Part shown: positions 24,644 to 33,009 of the stretch, in pieces
How positions within the stretch are numbered: the first letter of the stretch is position 1
Layout of the letters: each line of letters opens with the position of its first letter
Source of the DNA: JAHJDR01 sp964609965
GTDB lineage: Bacteria > UBA10199 > JADGCS01
Length of the DNA: 64,000 nt
Assembly: GCA_964609965.1 (NCBI GenBank)
Contig: CAZSTS010000008.1
Span: forward strand, 1 to 64,000
Direction of reading: 5' to 3'
Program-made: the position numbers and the translations under genes
The notes under the pieces: generated by a model
Told to the model about the DNA's origin: nothing
Databases searched by the model: none
Seen by the model: the letters and a program-made list of their open reading frames with translations, nothing else

Positions 24644-25318
24644 GTGAAAGATGATCTCATCAACTATCTTCAAGAATTTGTTTCTCCCCATCGACTGAAA
24701 GTCATCAACGAGACTTTAGAGCAAAGAACCCGTCACATCTCTGTCGTGCTCGAAAACATCTATCAATCGCATAATGCCAGTGCTGTTTTACGTTCTTGTG
24801 AATGTTTTGGGGTGCAAGATGTTCATGTTCTTGAAAAAGGTAACAAGTTTTCACCAAATTCTGATGTGGCCTTAGGGTCTTCAAAGTGGCTCGATATCCA
24901 TAAATATAAAATCGAGGAGCAAGGAGTAGGGAGCTCTCTCCAAAAAATTAAAGGCCAGGGCTATCGACTTGTCGCAACGTCTCTACGGGCCGAAGCCAAA
25001 CCCATTCAAGAATTAAATCTAGATCAAAAAACAGCGCTTTGTTTTGGAACAGAAGAAGAAGGGCTTTCTGAAGAGGTTTATGAGTACGTGGATGAGTGTG
25101 TAAAAATCCCCATGTACGGTTTTACACAGAGTTTCAATGTGTCTGTTAGTGTGGCACTGAGTTTGTATGAATTGATAAATCGCTTGCATGCATCTGAAGT
25201 TAAGTGGCAGTTGAGTGATGAAGAAAAACAAGATCTTCGTCTTAAGTGGATGGTAAAGAGTATCAAAAGTGGAGAACAGCTTGTTGAGAGATGGATGGCA
25301 GAGAATAGTGATGAGTGA
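24644..25318 (+). CDS. trmH: tRNA 2'-O-ribose methyltransferase, TrmH (SpoU) family
   Basis: 224 aa SPOUT methyltransferase starting at GTG. Motif 1 is in YQSHNASAVLRSCECFGV (N-x-x-A-x-x-R). Motif 2 is ALCFGTEEEGLS at about 127-138. Motif 3 is IPMYGFTQSFNVSVSVALSL (N-x-S and A-L). The N-terminal helix (RLKVINETLEQRTRHISVVL) and the length match TrmH, which methylates G18 of tRNAs. The next gene is a second SPOUT enzyme, only 10 bases away, and the spacer is a tandem gtgatga repeat. Confidence 0.88.
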   Translation: MKDDLINYLQEFVSPHRLKVINETLEQRTRHISVVLENIYQSHNASAVLRSCECFGVQDVHVLEKGNKFSPNSDVALGSSKWLDIHKYKIEEQGVGSSLQKIKGQGYRLVATSLRAEAKPIQELNLDQKTALCFGTEEEGLSEEVYEYVDECVKIPMYGFTQSFNVSVSVALSLYELINRLHASEVKWQLSDEEKQDLRLKWMVKSIKSGEQLVERWMAENSDE

Positions 25319-25337
25319 TGAGTGATGAGTGATGAGA
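25308..25337. repeat. Tandem GTGATGA repeat at a gene junction
   Basis: Four copies of a 7-base gtgatga unit run from the last codons of trmH into the start codon of the next gene, so the start codon of that gene is itself part of the repeat. The same word is seen at 9917. Confidence 0.7.
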
Positions 25338-26156
25338 AATATACGGTTAATATTAGTAGCTCCCAAATACTCCGGTAATGTAGGCTCGTGTGCTCGTGTG
25401 GCGTCTAACTTCGATGTTGAGGACATTGTCGCTGTGGCTCCCCAGTGTGATATTAAAGATGAACAAGCACGCATGTATGGCAAAGGGCCTGCTAGAGACT
25501 ATCTCCTCAACATAAAAGAAAGTGATAATTTGGCAAAAACCCTTGAAGATTGCACTTATGCTGTGGCGATCACTAGACGAGTGGGCCCGTTGAGTCCTGA
25601 AGAAATTCCTCTCATTGATTTGTCGACGTTTCTTGCTGAAAAAGGATCAGAGAAGATAGCCTTTGTATTTGGGCGTGAAGACAATTGTCTCACTCGTGAA
25701 GAAACGCTGCTTTGTACTCATTTCACTCAAATCCCAACATCTCCTGTTATGCCGACCATGAACTTAAGTCATGCTGTGGCAACAATTTTATCACGGGTAT
25801 ATGTTGATTTGATTCAAAAAGAAAAAACGAAGATACGAGGATGCGATGGACGAGAATCAATAGCGCCTATTTCGGGATTAGAAGAATTATTTGAGCATTG
25901 GCAACAAACAATGTTAGATATCAATTTGACAACAAACGGCAATCCAGAAAGAATGCTTAAGTTCATTCGTCGTATTATTCATCGATCAGCACCGAGTGAA
26001 CATGAAGTTTCTGTGTTAAGGGGTTTCCTTTCAAAAACTCAGTTGGCTATGGGGACTAAGAAGAAGAGGAAGCAAAGAGAAAATCCCAAATCACAAGCAC
26101 CAAATAACAAACAAATTTCAAATCCCAATACAAAAATTCCAAACGGGACAGTCTGA
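25332..26156 (+). CDS. tRNA/rRNA 2'-O-methyltransferase, TrmJ-like SPOUT family
   Basis: About 274 aa. The N-terminal SPOUT domain has VAPKYSGNVGSCARVASNF (N-V-G-S-x-A-R), GREDNCLTREE (motif 2) and TSPVMPTMNLSHAVATILSR (motif 3, N-x-S-x-A), as in TrmJ, which methylates position 32 of tRNAs. Residues about 190-245 are the helical dimer extension. The last 25 residues or so (from about RENPKSQAPNNKQ) are encoded by a CCAAATCCCAA repeat, so the natural C-terminus seems to have been replaced. It starts in a tandem repeat (GTG at 25329 or ATG at 25332). Confidence 0.85.
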   Translation: MRNIRLILVAPKYSGNVGSCARVASNFDVEDIVAVAPQCDIKDEQARMYGKGPARDYLLNIKESDNLAKTLEDCTYAVAITRRVGPLSPEEIPLIDLSTFLAEKGSEKIAFVFGREDNCLTREETLLCTHFTQIPTSPVMPTMNLSHAVATILSRVYVDLIQKEKTKIRGCDGRESIAPISGLEELFEHWQQTMLDINLTTNGNPERMLKFIRRIIHRSAPSEHEVSVLRGFLSKTQLAMGTKKKRKQRENPKSQAPNNKQISNPNTKIPNGTV

Positions 26157-26217
26157 AGTTTGTTTTTTGAAATTTGGGATTTGCTTGGAATTTGGAATTT
26201 GGGTTTTGGAATTTAAC
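26077..26217. repeat. AT-rich CCAAATCCCAA repeat with inverted arms, copy 2
   Basis: Left arm aaatcacaagcaccaaataa and caaacaaatttcaaatccc; right arm ggaatttggaatttgggttt. Similar to 20170-20315. It supplies the last codons and stop of the upstream methyltransferase gene. Confidence 0.75.
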
Positions 26218-26230
26218 TATGAGGTATTTC

Positions 26231-26518
26231 ATGGCAAAAGTAATCACATTAGTATTAAGTTTGTTAATTATTGTGACCTTTGTTTCTCAGGTCCAAGCAG
26301 ATGGCTGTTACATCTGTGAGAGTGGAAAGTATGTTAAATACAAAGGTGATGACAAAGAAAATAAACGAAGAGATGCGGCGACCTGCGGCTGTCGTGTGAT
26401 GGGCACAATGAACCCCTGTAAAGTCAAGGCGGATAAGATACTTTGTTCGGTAAAAAATGAAACTTTAGCTCAAGAAAAGCCGGTGGTTACAGATCCTAAA
26501 AAGAAGGTAAAAAATTAA
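26231..26518 (+). CDS. Small secreted Cys-containing protein
   Basis: 95 aa from the ATG at 26231, which has GAGG six bases upstream; the longer frame from 26174 is repeat-derived. A Sec signal peptide (MAKVITLVLSLLIIVTFVSQ, cleavage after VQA) precedes a mature part of about 70 residues with five or more Cys (CYIC, CGC and others) and many Lys. The Cys pairs may form disulfides or bind metal. No family recognised. Possible terminator downstream at 26571. Confidence 0.65.
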   Translation: MAKVITLVLSLLIIVTFVSQVQADGCYICESGKYVKYKGDDKENKRRDAATCGCRVMGTMNPCKVKADKILCSVKNETLAQEKPVVTDPKKKVKN

Positions 26519-26570
26519 TTATCAATCTCAGGAATCCCTTTAAATTACACTTGGTTACACTAAGGGTTCT

Positions 26571-26603
26571 CCTGATTATGATTAATGTCATATCAGGGTT
26601 TTT
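26571..26603 (+). terminator. Possible rho-independent terminator
   Basis: Hairpin cctgattatga / tcatatcagg (26571-26597) followed by gttttt. It lies downstream of the small secreted protein. A second hairpin (aggaatccctt / aagggttctcct) overlaps just before it. Confidence 0.45.
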
Positions 26604-26751
26604 GGCATACGCAAATCATTGACATACCATGTGTAAGTTAACTACTTATCACGGCACTATTTTTGGCTTATTATTTCACCATCATTTAAAAGTAAGTGAT
26701 GGGTGTTTTTAACAGGGCGGCTGAAAGTCGTCTACGAAAGGAAAGAATAAA

Positions 26752-28092
26752 ATGTCACAGCAAGTTGAAGCCTTCATGAAAAATGTGGTTGCTAAAAATC
26801 CTAGTGAACCAGAATTTCATCAGGCCGTCCAAGAAGTTGTCGAATCAGTCATGCCTGTGATCGAAGCTAATCCAGCTTATAGGCAAGGAAAGATTCTTGA
26901 AAGAATGGTAGAACCTGAACGTGTCATCCTTTTTCGTATTCCTTGGGTTGATGATCGTGGCGAAGTACAAGTGAATCGTGGTTTTCGCATCGAAATGAAT
27001 AGCGCCATTGGTCCTTACAAAGGTGGATTACGTTTTCACCCTAGTGTGACTTTGGGTGTTCTCAAATTTTTGGCATTTGAACAAGTTTTCAAAAATGCTC
27101 TCACAACATTGCCTATGGGCGGTGGTAAAGGTGGATCAGACTTTGATCCTAAAGGTAAGAGCGATAACGAAGTTATGCGTTTTTGCCAATCACTCATGAG
27201 TGAGCTTTACCGTCATATCGGTCCTAATACAGACGTTCCTGCTGGGGATATTGGTGTTGGTGGTCGTGAAATAGGTTTCATGTTTGGTCAATACAAAAAA
27301 ATATCTAATGAGTTTACTGGCGTTCTTACTGGTAAAGGTTTGAACTGGGGTGGATCTCTTATCCGTCCCGAAGCCACTGGTTATGGTGCTGTTTACTTTG
27401 CTCAAGAAATGCTCTCCACTCGTGGCGACAGTCTTAAAGGTAAGGTTTGTACAGTTTCGGGCTCTGGTAACGTAGCTCAATACACTACCGAGAAGGTTAA
27501 TGAACTTGGTGGTAAAGTTATCACATTGTCAGATTCCAATGGAACCATCGTTGATGAGCAAGGCATCAATGCCGAAAAGATTGCTTGGGTCATGGATCTT
27601 AAAAATGTTCGTCGCGGACGTATTCACGAATACTGTGATGAATTCAAAGGTTCTACTTACATCGAAGGCAAACGACCTTGGGAAGTTAAATGTGATGTGG
27701 CTTTCCCAAGTGCAACACAAAATGAAATCGACCTTAACGATGCTAAAACATTGGTTAAAAATGGTTGTTTTGTTGTGTCTGAAGGCGCGAATATGCCAAC
27801 AGTTCCAGAAGGAGTAGAAGTTTTCCTAGAGAACAAAATCCTTTATGGACCAGGCAAAGCTGCCAATGCTGGTGGCGTTGCTACTTCAGGTCTTGAGATG
27901 TCACAGAATGCTTTGCATCTTAACTGGACGCGTGAAGAAGTTGATGGCAGATTGAAACAAATCATGAAGTCAATTCACGAATCATGTGTTGAGCATGGTA
28001 AAGAGGGTGATTTCATTGATTATGTCAAAGGCGCAAACATCGCTGGATTTATCAAAGTGGCTGATGCCATGATAGATCAAGGCGTTGTCTGA
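26752..28092 (+). CDS. gdhA: Glutamate dehydrogenase (NADP-type, hexameric)
   Basis: 446 aa, the usual length of the small hexameric GDH. It interconverts 2-oxoglutarate plus ammonia and glutamate. The active-site region is KGGLRFHPSVTLGVLKFLAF near 90-110, then the catalytic Lys in LPMGGGKGGSDFDPKG near 120-135 and DVPAGDIGVGGREIGFMFGQ. The C-terminal Rossmann domain has TVSGSGNVAQYTTEK and the substrate contact EGANMPTVPEG, and ends with the helix NAGGVATSGLEMSQNAL. GAAAGGAAAG precedes the ATG. A strong terminator follows. Confidence 0.96.
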   Translation: MSQQVEAFMKNVVAKNPSEPEFHQAVQEVVESVMPVIEANPAYRQGKILERMVEPERVILFRIPWVDDRGEVQVNRGFRIEMNSAIGPYKGGLRFHPSVTLGVLKFLAFEQVFKNALTTLPMGGGKGGSDFDPKGKSDNEVMRFCQSLMSELYRHIGPNTDVPAGDIGVGGREIGFMFGQYKKISNEFTGVLTGKGLNWGGSLIRPEATGYGAVYFAQEMLSTRGDSLKGKVCTVSGSGNVAQYTTEKVNELGGKVITLSDSNGTIVDEQGINAEKIAWVMDLKNVRRGRIHEYCDEFKGSTYIEGKRPWEVKCDVAFPSATQNEIDLNDAKTLVKNGCFVVSEGANMPTVPEGVEVFLENKILYGPGKAANAGGVATSGLEMSQNALHLNWTREEVDGRLKQIMKSIHESCVEHGKEGDFIDYVKGANIAGFIKVADAMIDQGVV

Positions 28093-28127
28093 TTTAGGCT
28101 TCGGTTTCCAATTTTCGTATATCTTTA

Positions 28128-28159
28128 AACCCCATATCGTATGATATGGGGTTTTTTTT
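28128..28159 (+). terminator. Rho-independent terminator after gdhA
   Basis: ccccatatc (28130-28138) / gatatgggg (28143-28151) with a loop of four, then eight T. The word gacacaaggctcca follows directly after the T-run. Confidence 0.88.
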
Positions 28160-28231
28160 GACACAAGGCTCCACCTATTAGCCCCCGCTTATTTATTTTA
28201 CATTTCTCACAATTAATTCTACATTGTTACA

Positions 28232-31213
28232 ATGACTGAATTGACCTCTTCTAAAGCCAACTTAGATATGAAAAGTGGTGAACCTTGGTATGTGCGGTTT
28301 CATGATCTTATGCCATACCGTGTTCGCGAGATCCTGGTCATGTCTTCCACTTACGATGCCTTTATTTTAAGTGAAGATGGGCGGCTCACAGAGCGTCTTT
28401 TTGCCGAATATTCAGAACTCAATCTCTCATCATCTCCACGAATCACACATGTTAATAGTACTCAAAAAGCCCTTAAGCTCTTAAAAGAAAGACGCTTTGA
28501 TCTTGTTATTACCATGGTGAGGCTTGAAGATACGAATGTAAATGCTTTTGGAAAAATGGTTAAAGCTGTTGATAGTGACATGCCAGTGGTTCTTCTCATT
28601 TTTAATGAATCTGATTTAGATAGTTTTTCGGGAGGCATTGATTCCTCGGCAATTGATTACTCTTTTTTATGGCGGGGGGATACCCGAATCTTATTCACGA
28701 TTATTAAGTTGATTGAAGACAAAATAAATATTGAACCTGATGTTAAGAGTGCTGGTGTAAAATGTATTCTTGTTGTCGAAGATTCTGTAAGGCGATATTC
28801 TTCTTTTTTAACGCTTTTGTATTCTGTGATGATGTCGCAATCTAAAACTCTTATTCTAGAGGGATTGAATGACCTGCACAAAACATTTCGCATGCGAGCT
28901 CGTCCAAAAATATTATTAGCGCGTACCTATGAAGAAGCCATGGAATATTATTTGCGCTATAAACAGCATATATTGGCTCTTATCAGTGATGTGAATTTCC
29001 CCAAAGAGAGCAAAAAAAGTCTAGAAGCTGGTTTTGAGTTAGCTGAGTTTATCAGAAAAGATGAACCTGATATTGCCATTCTTTTACAGTCAATTAGATC
29101 TATAAATGAAAAAAAGGCTAAAAAATTAGGTTTTAGATATGTAGACAAAAATTCCAATGTTTTGCTCAGAAAAATTAAAAAATTTCTTATCACAGATCTT
29201 GGATTTGGTAGTTTTGTTTTCAAAACCCCTTCTGATAAAGAGCTTGCTCGAGCCAGTGATCTTTATGAACTAGAGGAGGTTCTTAAAACTATTCCCGCAG
29301 AGTCTTTAAAATTTCATGCTTCGCATAATCATTTTTCAATTTGGTTTAATGCGCGCAGCATGTTTCGTTTAGCTAATATGGTGCGAGCACACAATGTCTC
29401 GGAGTTCAAGGACATCGAAGAAGTTAGAGAATACCTCATCAAAGCCATTGTTGAGGCAAGGCATTTGCAGCAAATCGGTTTGATTACGGATTTTTCAACT
29501 AAGCAAGTGGGTCCTGAAAGTTTTTTTATACGCATGGGCAAGGGGTCTGTTGGAGGAAAAGGGCGTGGGTTGGCTTTTTTACGTGCCTTATTTGCCCGAA
29601 GAAAGATTCTTAAGTTTCAAGATAAGTTGCAAGTCAGACTTCCTAAATCAGTGTGTATTGGTACAGATGAGTTTGAACGATTTATGGAGGGGAACAAATT
29701 CTATGAGGCTGTAGAAAATCTCAAAACCGACAAAGAAATCATTGAGCTCTTCATTACAGGGCGTTTGTCAGAGGAGCATTGGGATCATCTCCATTATGTG
29801 CTTAAAGGCATGAAAGGGCCCTTAGCCGTACGTTCATCGAGCATTCTCGAAGATTCACAGTTTCAACCTTTTGCGGGAATCTATTCCACTTATATGATTC
29901 CCAATAATCATCCTAATTATGATGTGAGATTTAAAGAGCTTTGTACGGCTATTAAAGCTGTGTACGCGTCCATGTATAGCAAGAATGCTCGCAGTTATAT
30001 GGCGGGAACAGCCCATTCTCAAGAAGAAGAGAGCATGGCTATTGTTATTCAACAGGTAGTTGGGCAACAGTATGGAGACCGTTTTTATCCTCTCGTGTCT
30101 GGTGTGGCACAGTCTTTTAATTATTATCCCATTGGGCATCAAAAAGCAGAAGAGGGGATAGCACAAGTTGTCTTAGGCTTGGGACATTTTGTAGTGTCAG
30201 GTGGTTCTGTAATCCGATTTTCGCCAAGCTGCCCACAGGTTTTGCCTCAATTTTCCAAGGCAGAAGACTATTTAGCAATGTCTCAAAATAATTTTTTGGC
30301 CTTAGACATGTCAAAAAACAAAACTGATTTTTTAGCAGGTCCTGAAAGTTCTGTTGGTAAATATTCTTTAGAAGACAGTGAAAAGGATGGGACATTATCT
30401 GTTGTGGGAAGTGTGTATTCGGCAGCCGATGATGCTATCAGAGACAGTTTTCAACTTGCTGGTCCACGGGTGGTTTCATTTAATAATGTTCTTAAATGGA
30501 ATGATCCTCCTTTAGCAGAGGTTTTGGCAGAAATTCTAAAGGTCATTCGAGAAGAGGCAGGCTTTTCAATTGAAATTGAGTTTGCGATAACCAAAAAACC
30601 AGGAAAAGTTCCTGTTCTTTATGTTTTGCAGATGAGACCCTTAGCTATTCAAATTATGAGTGGAGTTGTAGAGACAGAAGGGTATAAAGAAAAGCAGATT
30701 TTTTGCAGAACAGATATGTCACTTGGTCACGGGACTATTAAAAGTATTCGAGACATCGTTTATGTTAAGCAAAAGAAAATTGATGGGACAATGACTCCCA
30801 AAATTGCAGAACATGTTGAGAGATTCAATTCCATGTTATCGCATGAAAAGGCAGATTACCTCCTTATTGGGCCAGGGCGCTGGGGCGCTTCAGATCCAAG
30901 TTTAGGGGTTCCTGTTGAGTGGAACCAGATTTCTGGAGCTAGAATCATTGCCGAAACAAGTTTTGGAGAACAATATGTTGAGCCTTCCCAGGGCACGCAT
31001 TTTTTCCAAAACATCATTGCCAGAGGTATTGGTTACCTCACGCTTTCTCAACCACCACGTGATTACAAAATCAGTGATGCTTTTATTGATTGGAAATGGC
31101 TAGAGAAACAACCAGTAAAAGCAGAGACAGAATGGGTGCGTCACGTGCGGCTCAAAAAACCAATCACAGCTAATTTAGATGGGCGAATTGGGAAGGCGAC
31201 GTTGGTGAAGTAG
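28232..31213 (+). CDS. PEP-synthase-like ATP-grasp protein fused to two receiver-like domains
   Basis: 993 aa. Residues about 35-165 are a receiver-like fold with poor active-site conservation. Residues about 178-335 are a second receiver with an acidic pair (LVVEDS), a likely phospho-Asp in LISDVNFP (about 252) and a distal Lys. From about 430 comes a pyruvate-phosphate-dikinase N-terminal ATP-binding domain: GKGSVGGKGRGLAFLRAL and LAVRSSSILEDSQFQPFAGI. The phosphohistidine domain (T-G-G-x-T-S-H) and the PEP TIM barrel are missing; the C-terminus instead has LLIGPGRWGASDPSLGVP and a unique tail. The nucleotide-binding part may act as a phosphotransferase under receiver control. No clear ribosome binding site. 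Confidence 0.8.
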   Translation: MTELTSSKANLDMKSGEPWYVRFHDLMPYRVREILVMSSTYDAFILSEDGRLTERLFAEYSELNLSSSPRITHVNSTQKALKLLKERRFDLVITMVRLEDTNVNAFGKMVKAVDSDMPVVLLIFNESDLDSFSGGIDSSAIDYSFLWRGDTRILFTIIKLIEDKINIEPDVKSAGVKCILVVEDSVRRYSSFLTLLYSVMMSQSKTLILEGLNDLHKTFRMRARPKILLARTYEEAMEYYLRYKQHILALISDVNFPKESKKSLEAGFELAEFIRKDEPDIAILLQSIRSINEKKAKKLGFRYVDKNSNVLLRKIKKFLITDLGFGSFVFKTPSDKELARASDLYELEEVLKTIPAESLKFHASHNHFSIWFNARSMFRLANMVRAHNVSEFKDIEEVREYLIKAIVEARHLQQIGLITDFSTKQVGPESFFIRMGKGSVGGKGRGLAFLRALFARRKILKFQDKLQVRLPKSVCIGTDEFERFMEGNKFYEAVENLKTDKEIIELFITGRLSEEHWDHLHYVLKGMKGPLAVRSSSILEDSQFQPFAGIYSTYMIPNNHPNYDVRFKELCTAIKAVYASMYSKNARSYMAGTAHSQEEESMAIVIQQVVGQQYGDRFYPLVSGVAQSFNYYPIGHQKAEEGIAQVVLGLGHFVVSGGSVIRFSPSCPQVLPQFSKAEDYLAMSQNNFLALDMSKNKTDFLAGPESSVGKYSLEDSEKDGTLSVVGSVYSAADDAIRDSFQLAGPRVVSFNNVLKWNDPPLAEVLAEILKVIREEAGFSIEIEFAITKKPGKVPVLYVLQMRPLAIQIMSGVVETEGYKEKQIFCRTDMSLGHGTIKSIRDIVYVKQKKIDGTMTPKIAEHVERFNSMLSHEKADYLLIGPGRWGASDPSLGVPVEWNQISGARIIAETSFGEQYVEPSQGTHFFQNIIARGIGYLTLSQPPRDYKISDAFIDWKWLEKQPVKAETEWVRHVRLKKPITANLDGRIGKATLVK

Positions 31214-31389
31214 TTCCTTGTTCCTCGTGCTTTGTGCCTCGTGGTTTTTTCAAATTGATAAATATTCTCATAATTTGACAATAATGGATCTGGGGTAAAG
31301 GGGTTAGTAGCATCACTAATCAAAACCTCTCGTATCTATTTAATATTACTATAAATAAAACAATCTCCTTTTTCTTTTTTTATAACCAT

Positions 31390-31407
31390 TTGGTACAGTC
31401 TTTGCTT
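31390..31407 (+). promoter_or_regulatory. Sigma-54-type -24/-12 promoter element
   Basis: ttggtacagtctttgctt: GG at 31392-31393 and GC at 31404-31405, ten bases apart. It matches the elements at 10104 and 56381. Predicted transcription start is about 31416, giving a 35-base leader to the ATG at 31451. Confidence 0.6.
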
Positions 31408-31450
31408 ATAACAAGAGTAGTTTTTCAATTCCTTTCAATATGGGTGGTTT

Positions 31451-32995
31451 ATGAAGCAAAAAAATATTGTCATAATGGTGTCTGTTTTATTTTTGTTTTC
31501 ACTGGTTTTGTTTTTTAATCAAAGTGCACAAGCCTTAACCAAAGATGGGGCTGTGCTGAATCAGACAGGTCAAAATGCACAATCACCAGGTGTTCCAGGC
31601 AAGGCCTATACTGGTCAGAATCCTGAAGCGCCAGAGGTTATTAAAACCTCTCCTTATCCTGATTCAATAAACATCCCTTATTGGAAAAACCAATTTAAGG
31701 TGTTGTTTAATAAGCCAGTAAATTCTCTTAACGTGACGAGTGAGTCTGTTAAGCTCATTAATTTGAGTGAAAGCGAGGGTGACTGTCCTGAATCACTTAT
31801 TAGATGTGACGTAGTCTATAATACTGAAGCAGCGTATCACAGTGCAGATACTTCCATAACAATTAATATGCCCGAGGAAACTTTTCTAAATTTTAATACA
31901 GAGTATGTAGTGTGGTTAGCTTCAGAAGTCTTTGGCGCCTTTGGTGATGGAGAATCATATACATTTAGCTTTTCCACGCATCAAAAACATATGATAACAA
32001 AAGAATTAAACGTAGATGAATTTATTAATTCGGATATCAATGTAAATCCTGAAGGCCATGCGTATTTTCAGTATGAAGCCCCTCCAGGGAGAACTCATTA
32101 CACCCATTACAGTGAAGGGGCATGGGGATCAGTTCATTCTTTTGAAGGCTCAAACCCTTCAGCTGCCATTCACACAGATGGATCATCTCATATTGCCTTT
32201 ATTAGAGATGAAGAGTTGTTTTACAAACACAATAGGAATGGAGATTGGATAGAAAAACAAATCCTCACAAATGGTATAGTAGAAGAAGTAGATGTGACTC
32301 TTGATGAGGGAGGCAGTGCTCATGTTGCCTTTAGTCGGGTTTTGGGAAATAATAAATATGTTACATATTCAACAAACCATTCAGGGAGTTTTGTCTCTAG
32401 GGATGTCATCTCCACATCTGTCAATGTGATTTCATATGCAAGCCCATCAATTGCTGTCGATAGTGAGCATGTTTATATTGGGTATCTAGAAGATAATGAA
32501 AATGTAGGTTCAGCTTTGCATGTTGGGCGTTACAGATTTGGAACAAATAGTTCTTGGAATATAGAGGAGATTGCTTCTTTTGGTCTTGTTTTTTCTGCGG
32601 ACAAACCTCAAATCTCTCTCAATAACGGACAAATATATGTGTCATACAGAAAAGATAGTCATCAGTATTTGTATCTTGCCAAAGGAGAACTGGGAAATGT
32701 TTCAAAAAACCGAATAGATGAAAATGTCTGTGATAGTGGGGCTGTAGCCTTTGATAATGATGGAAATTATTACATGGTTTACCCAGGTAAAACTGAAGAG
32801 AATCAAACTCATTGTCATTTGATGATGGCAACAAATGCTTCAGGTTCGCGCACGATAATTGAATTAGACAGCAAACCCTATAAAACAGGCTACAATCCTG
32901 CTATTGCGATTGACAGCACAAACACCATCTACATAAGCCACGAAGATCAGAGTAACAATAATCTTAAGTTCATTAAGTTGAATAATAATTATTAG
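31451..32995 (+). CDS. Secreted protein with Ig-like (SbsA/Big_5-type) domain and sensor-propeller-like repeats
   Basis: 514 aa. Signal peptide at 1-29 (IVIMVSVLFLFSLVLFF, cleavage after AQA). The region 58-175 (PEVIKTSPYPDSINIPYWKN, FKVLFNKPVNS, YVVWLASEVFG, YTFSFSTH) has the Big_5 layout: S-P-x-x-x-x-x-x-P, then I/V-x-F-N-x-P-V. The rest, about 185-514, holds repeated blade-like segments (HIAFIRDEELFYKHNR, HVAFSRVLGNNKYVTYST, IYVSYRKDSHQYLYLA), as in beta-propellers. Likely exported to the cell surface. A sigma-54-type promoter precedes it, so its expression may be tied to that regulon. Confidence 0.7.
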   Translation: MKQKNIVIMVSVLFLFSLVLFFNQSAQALTKDGAVLNQTGQNAQSPGVPGKAYTGQNPEAPEVIKTSPYPDSINIPYWKNQFKVLFNKPVNSLNVTSESVKLINLSESEGDCPESLIRCDVVYNTEAAYHSADTSITINMPEETFLNFNTEYVVWLASEVFGAFGDGESYTFSFSTHQKHMITKELNVDEFINSDINVNPEGHAYFQYEAPPGRTHYTHYSEGAWGSVHSFEGSNPSAAIHTDGSSHIAFIRDEELFYKHNRNGDWIEKQILTNGIVEEVDVTLDEGGSAHVAFSRVLGNNKYVTYSTNHSGSFVSRDVISTSVNVISYASPSIAVDSEHVYIGYLEDNENVGSALHVGRYRFGTNSSWNIEEIASFGLVFSADKPQISLNNGQIYVSYRKDSHQYLYLAKGELGNVSKNRIDENVCDSGAVAFDNDGNYYMVYPGKTEENQTHCHLMMATNASGSRTIIELDSKPYKTGYNPAIAIDSTNTIYISHEDQSNNNLKFIKLNNNY

Positions 32996-33009
32996 AACTC
33001 GGGTTTTGA

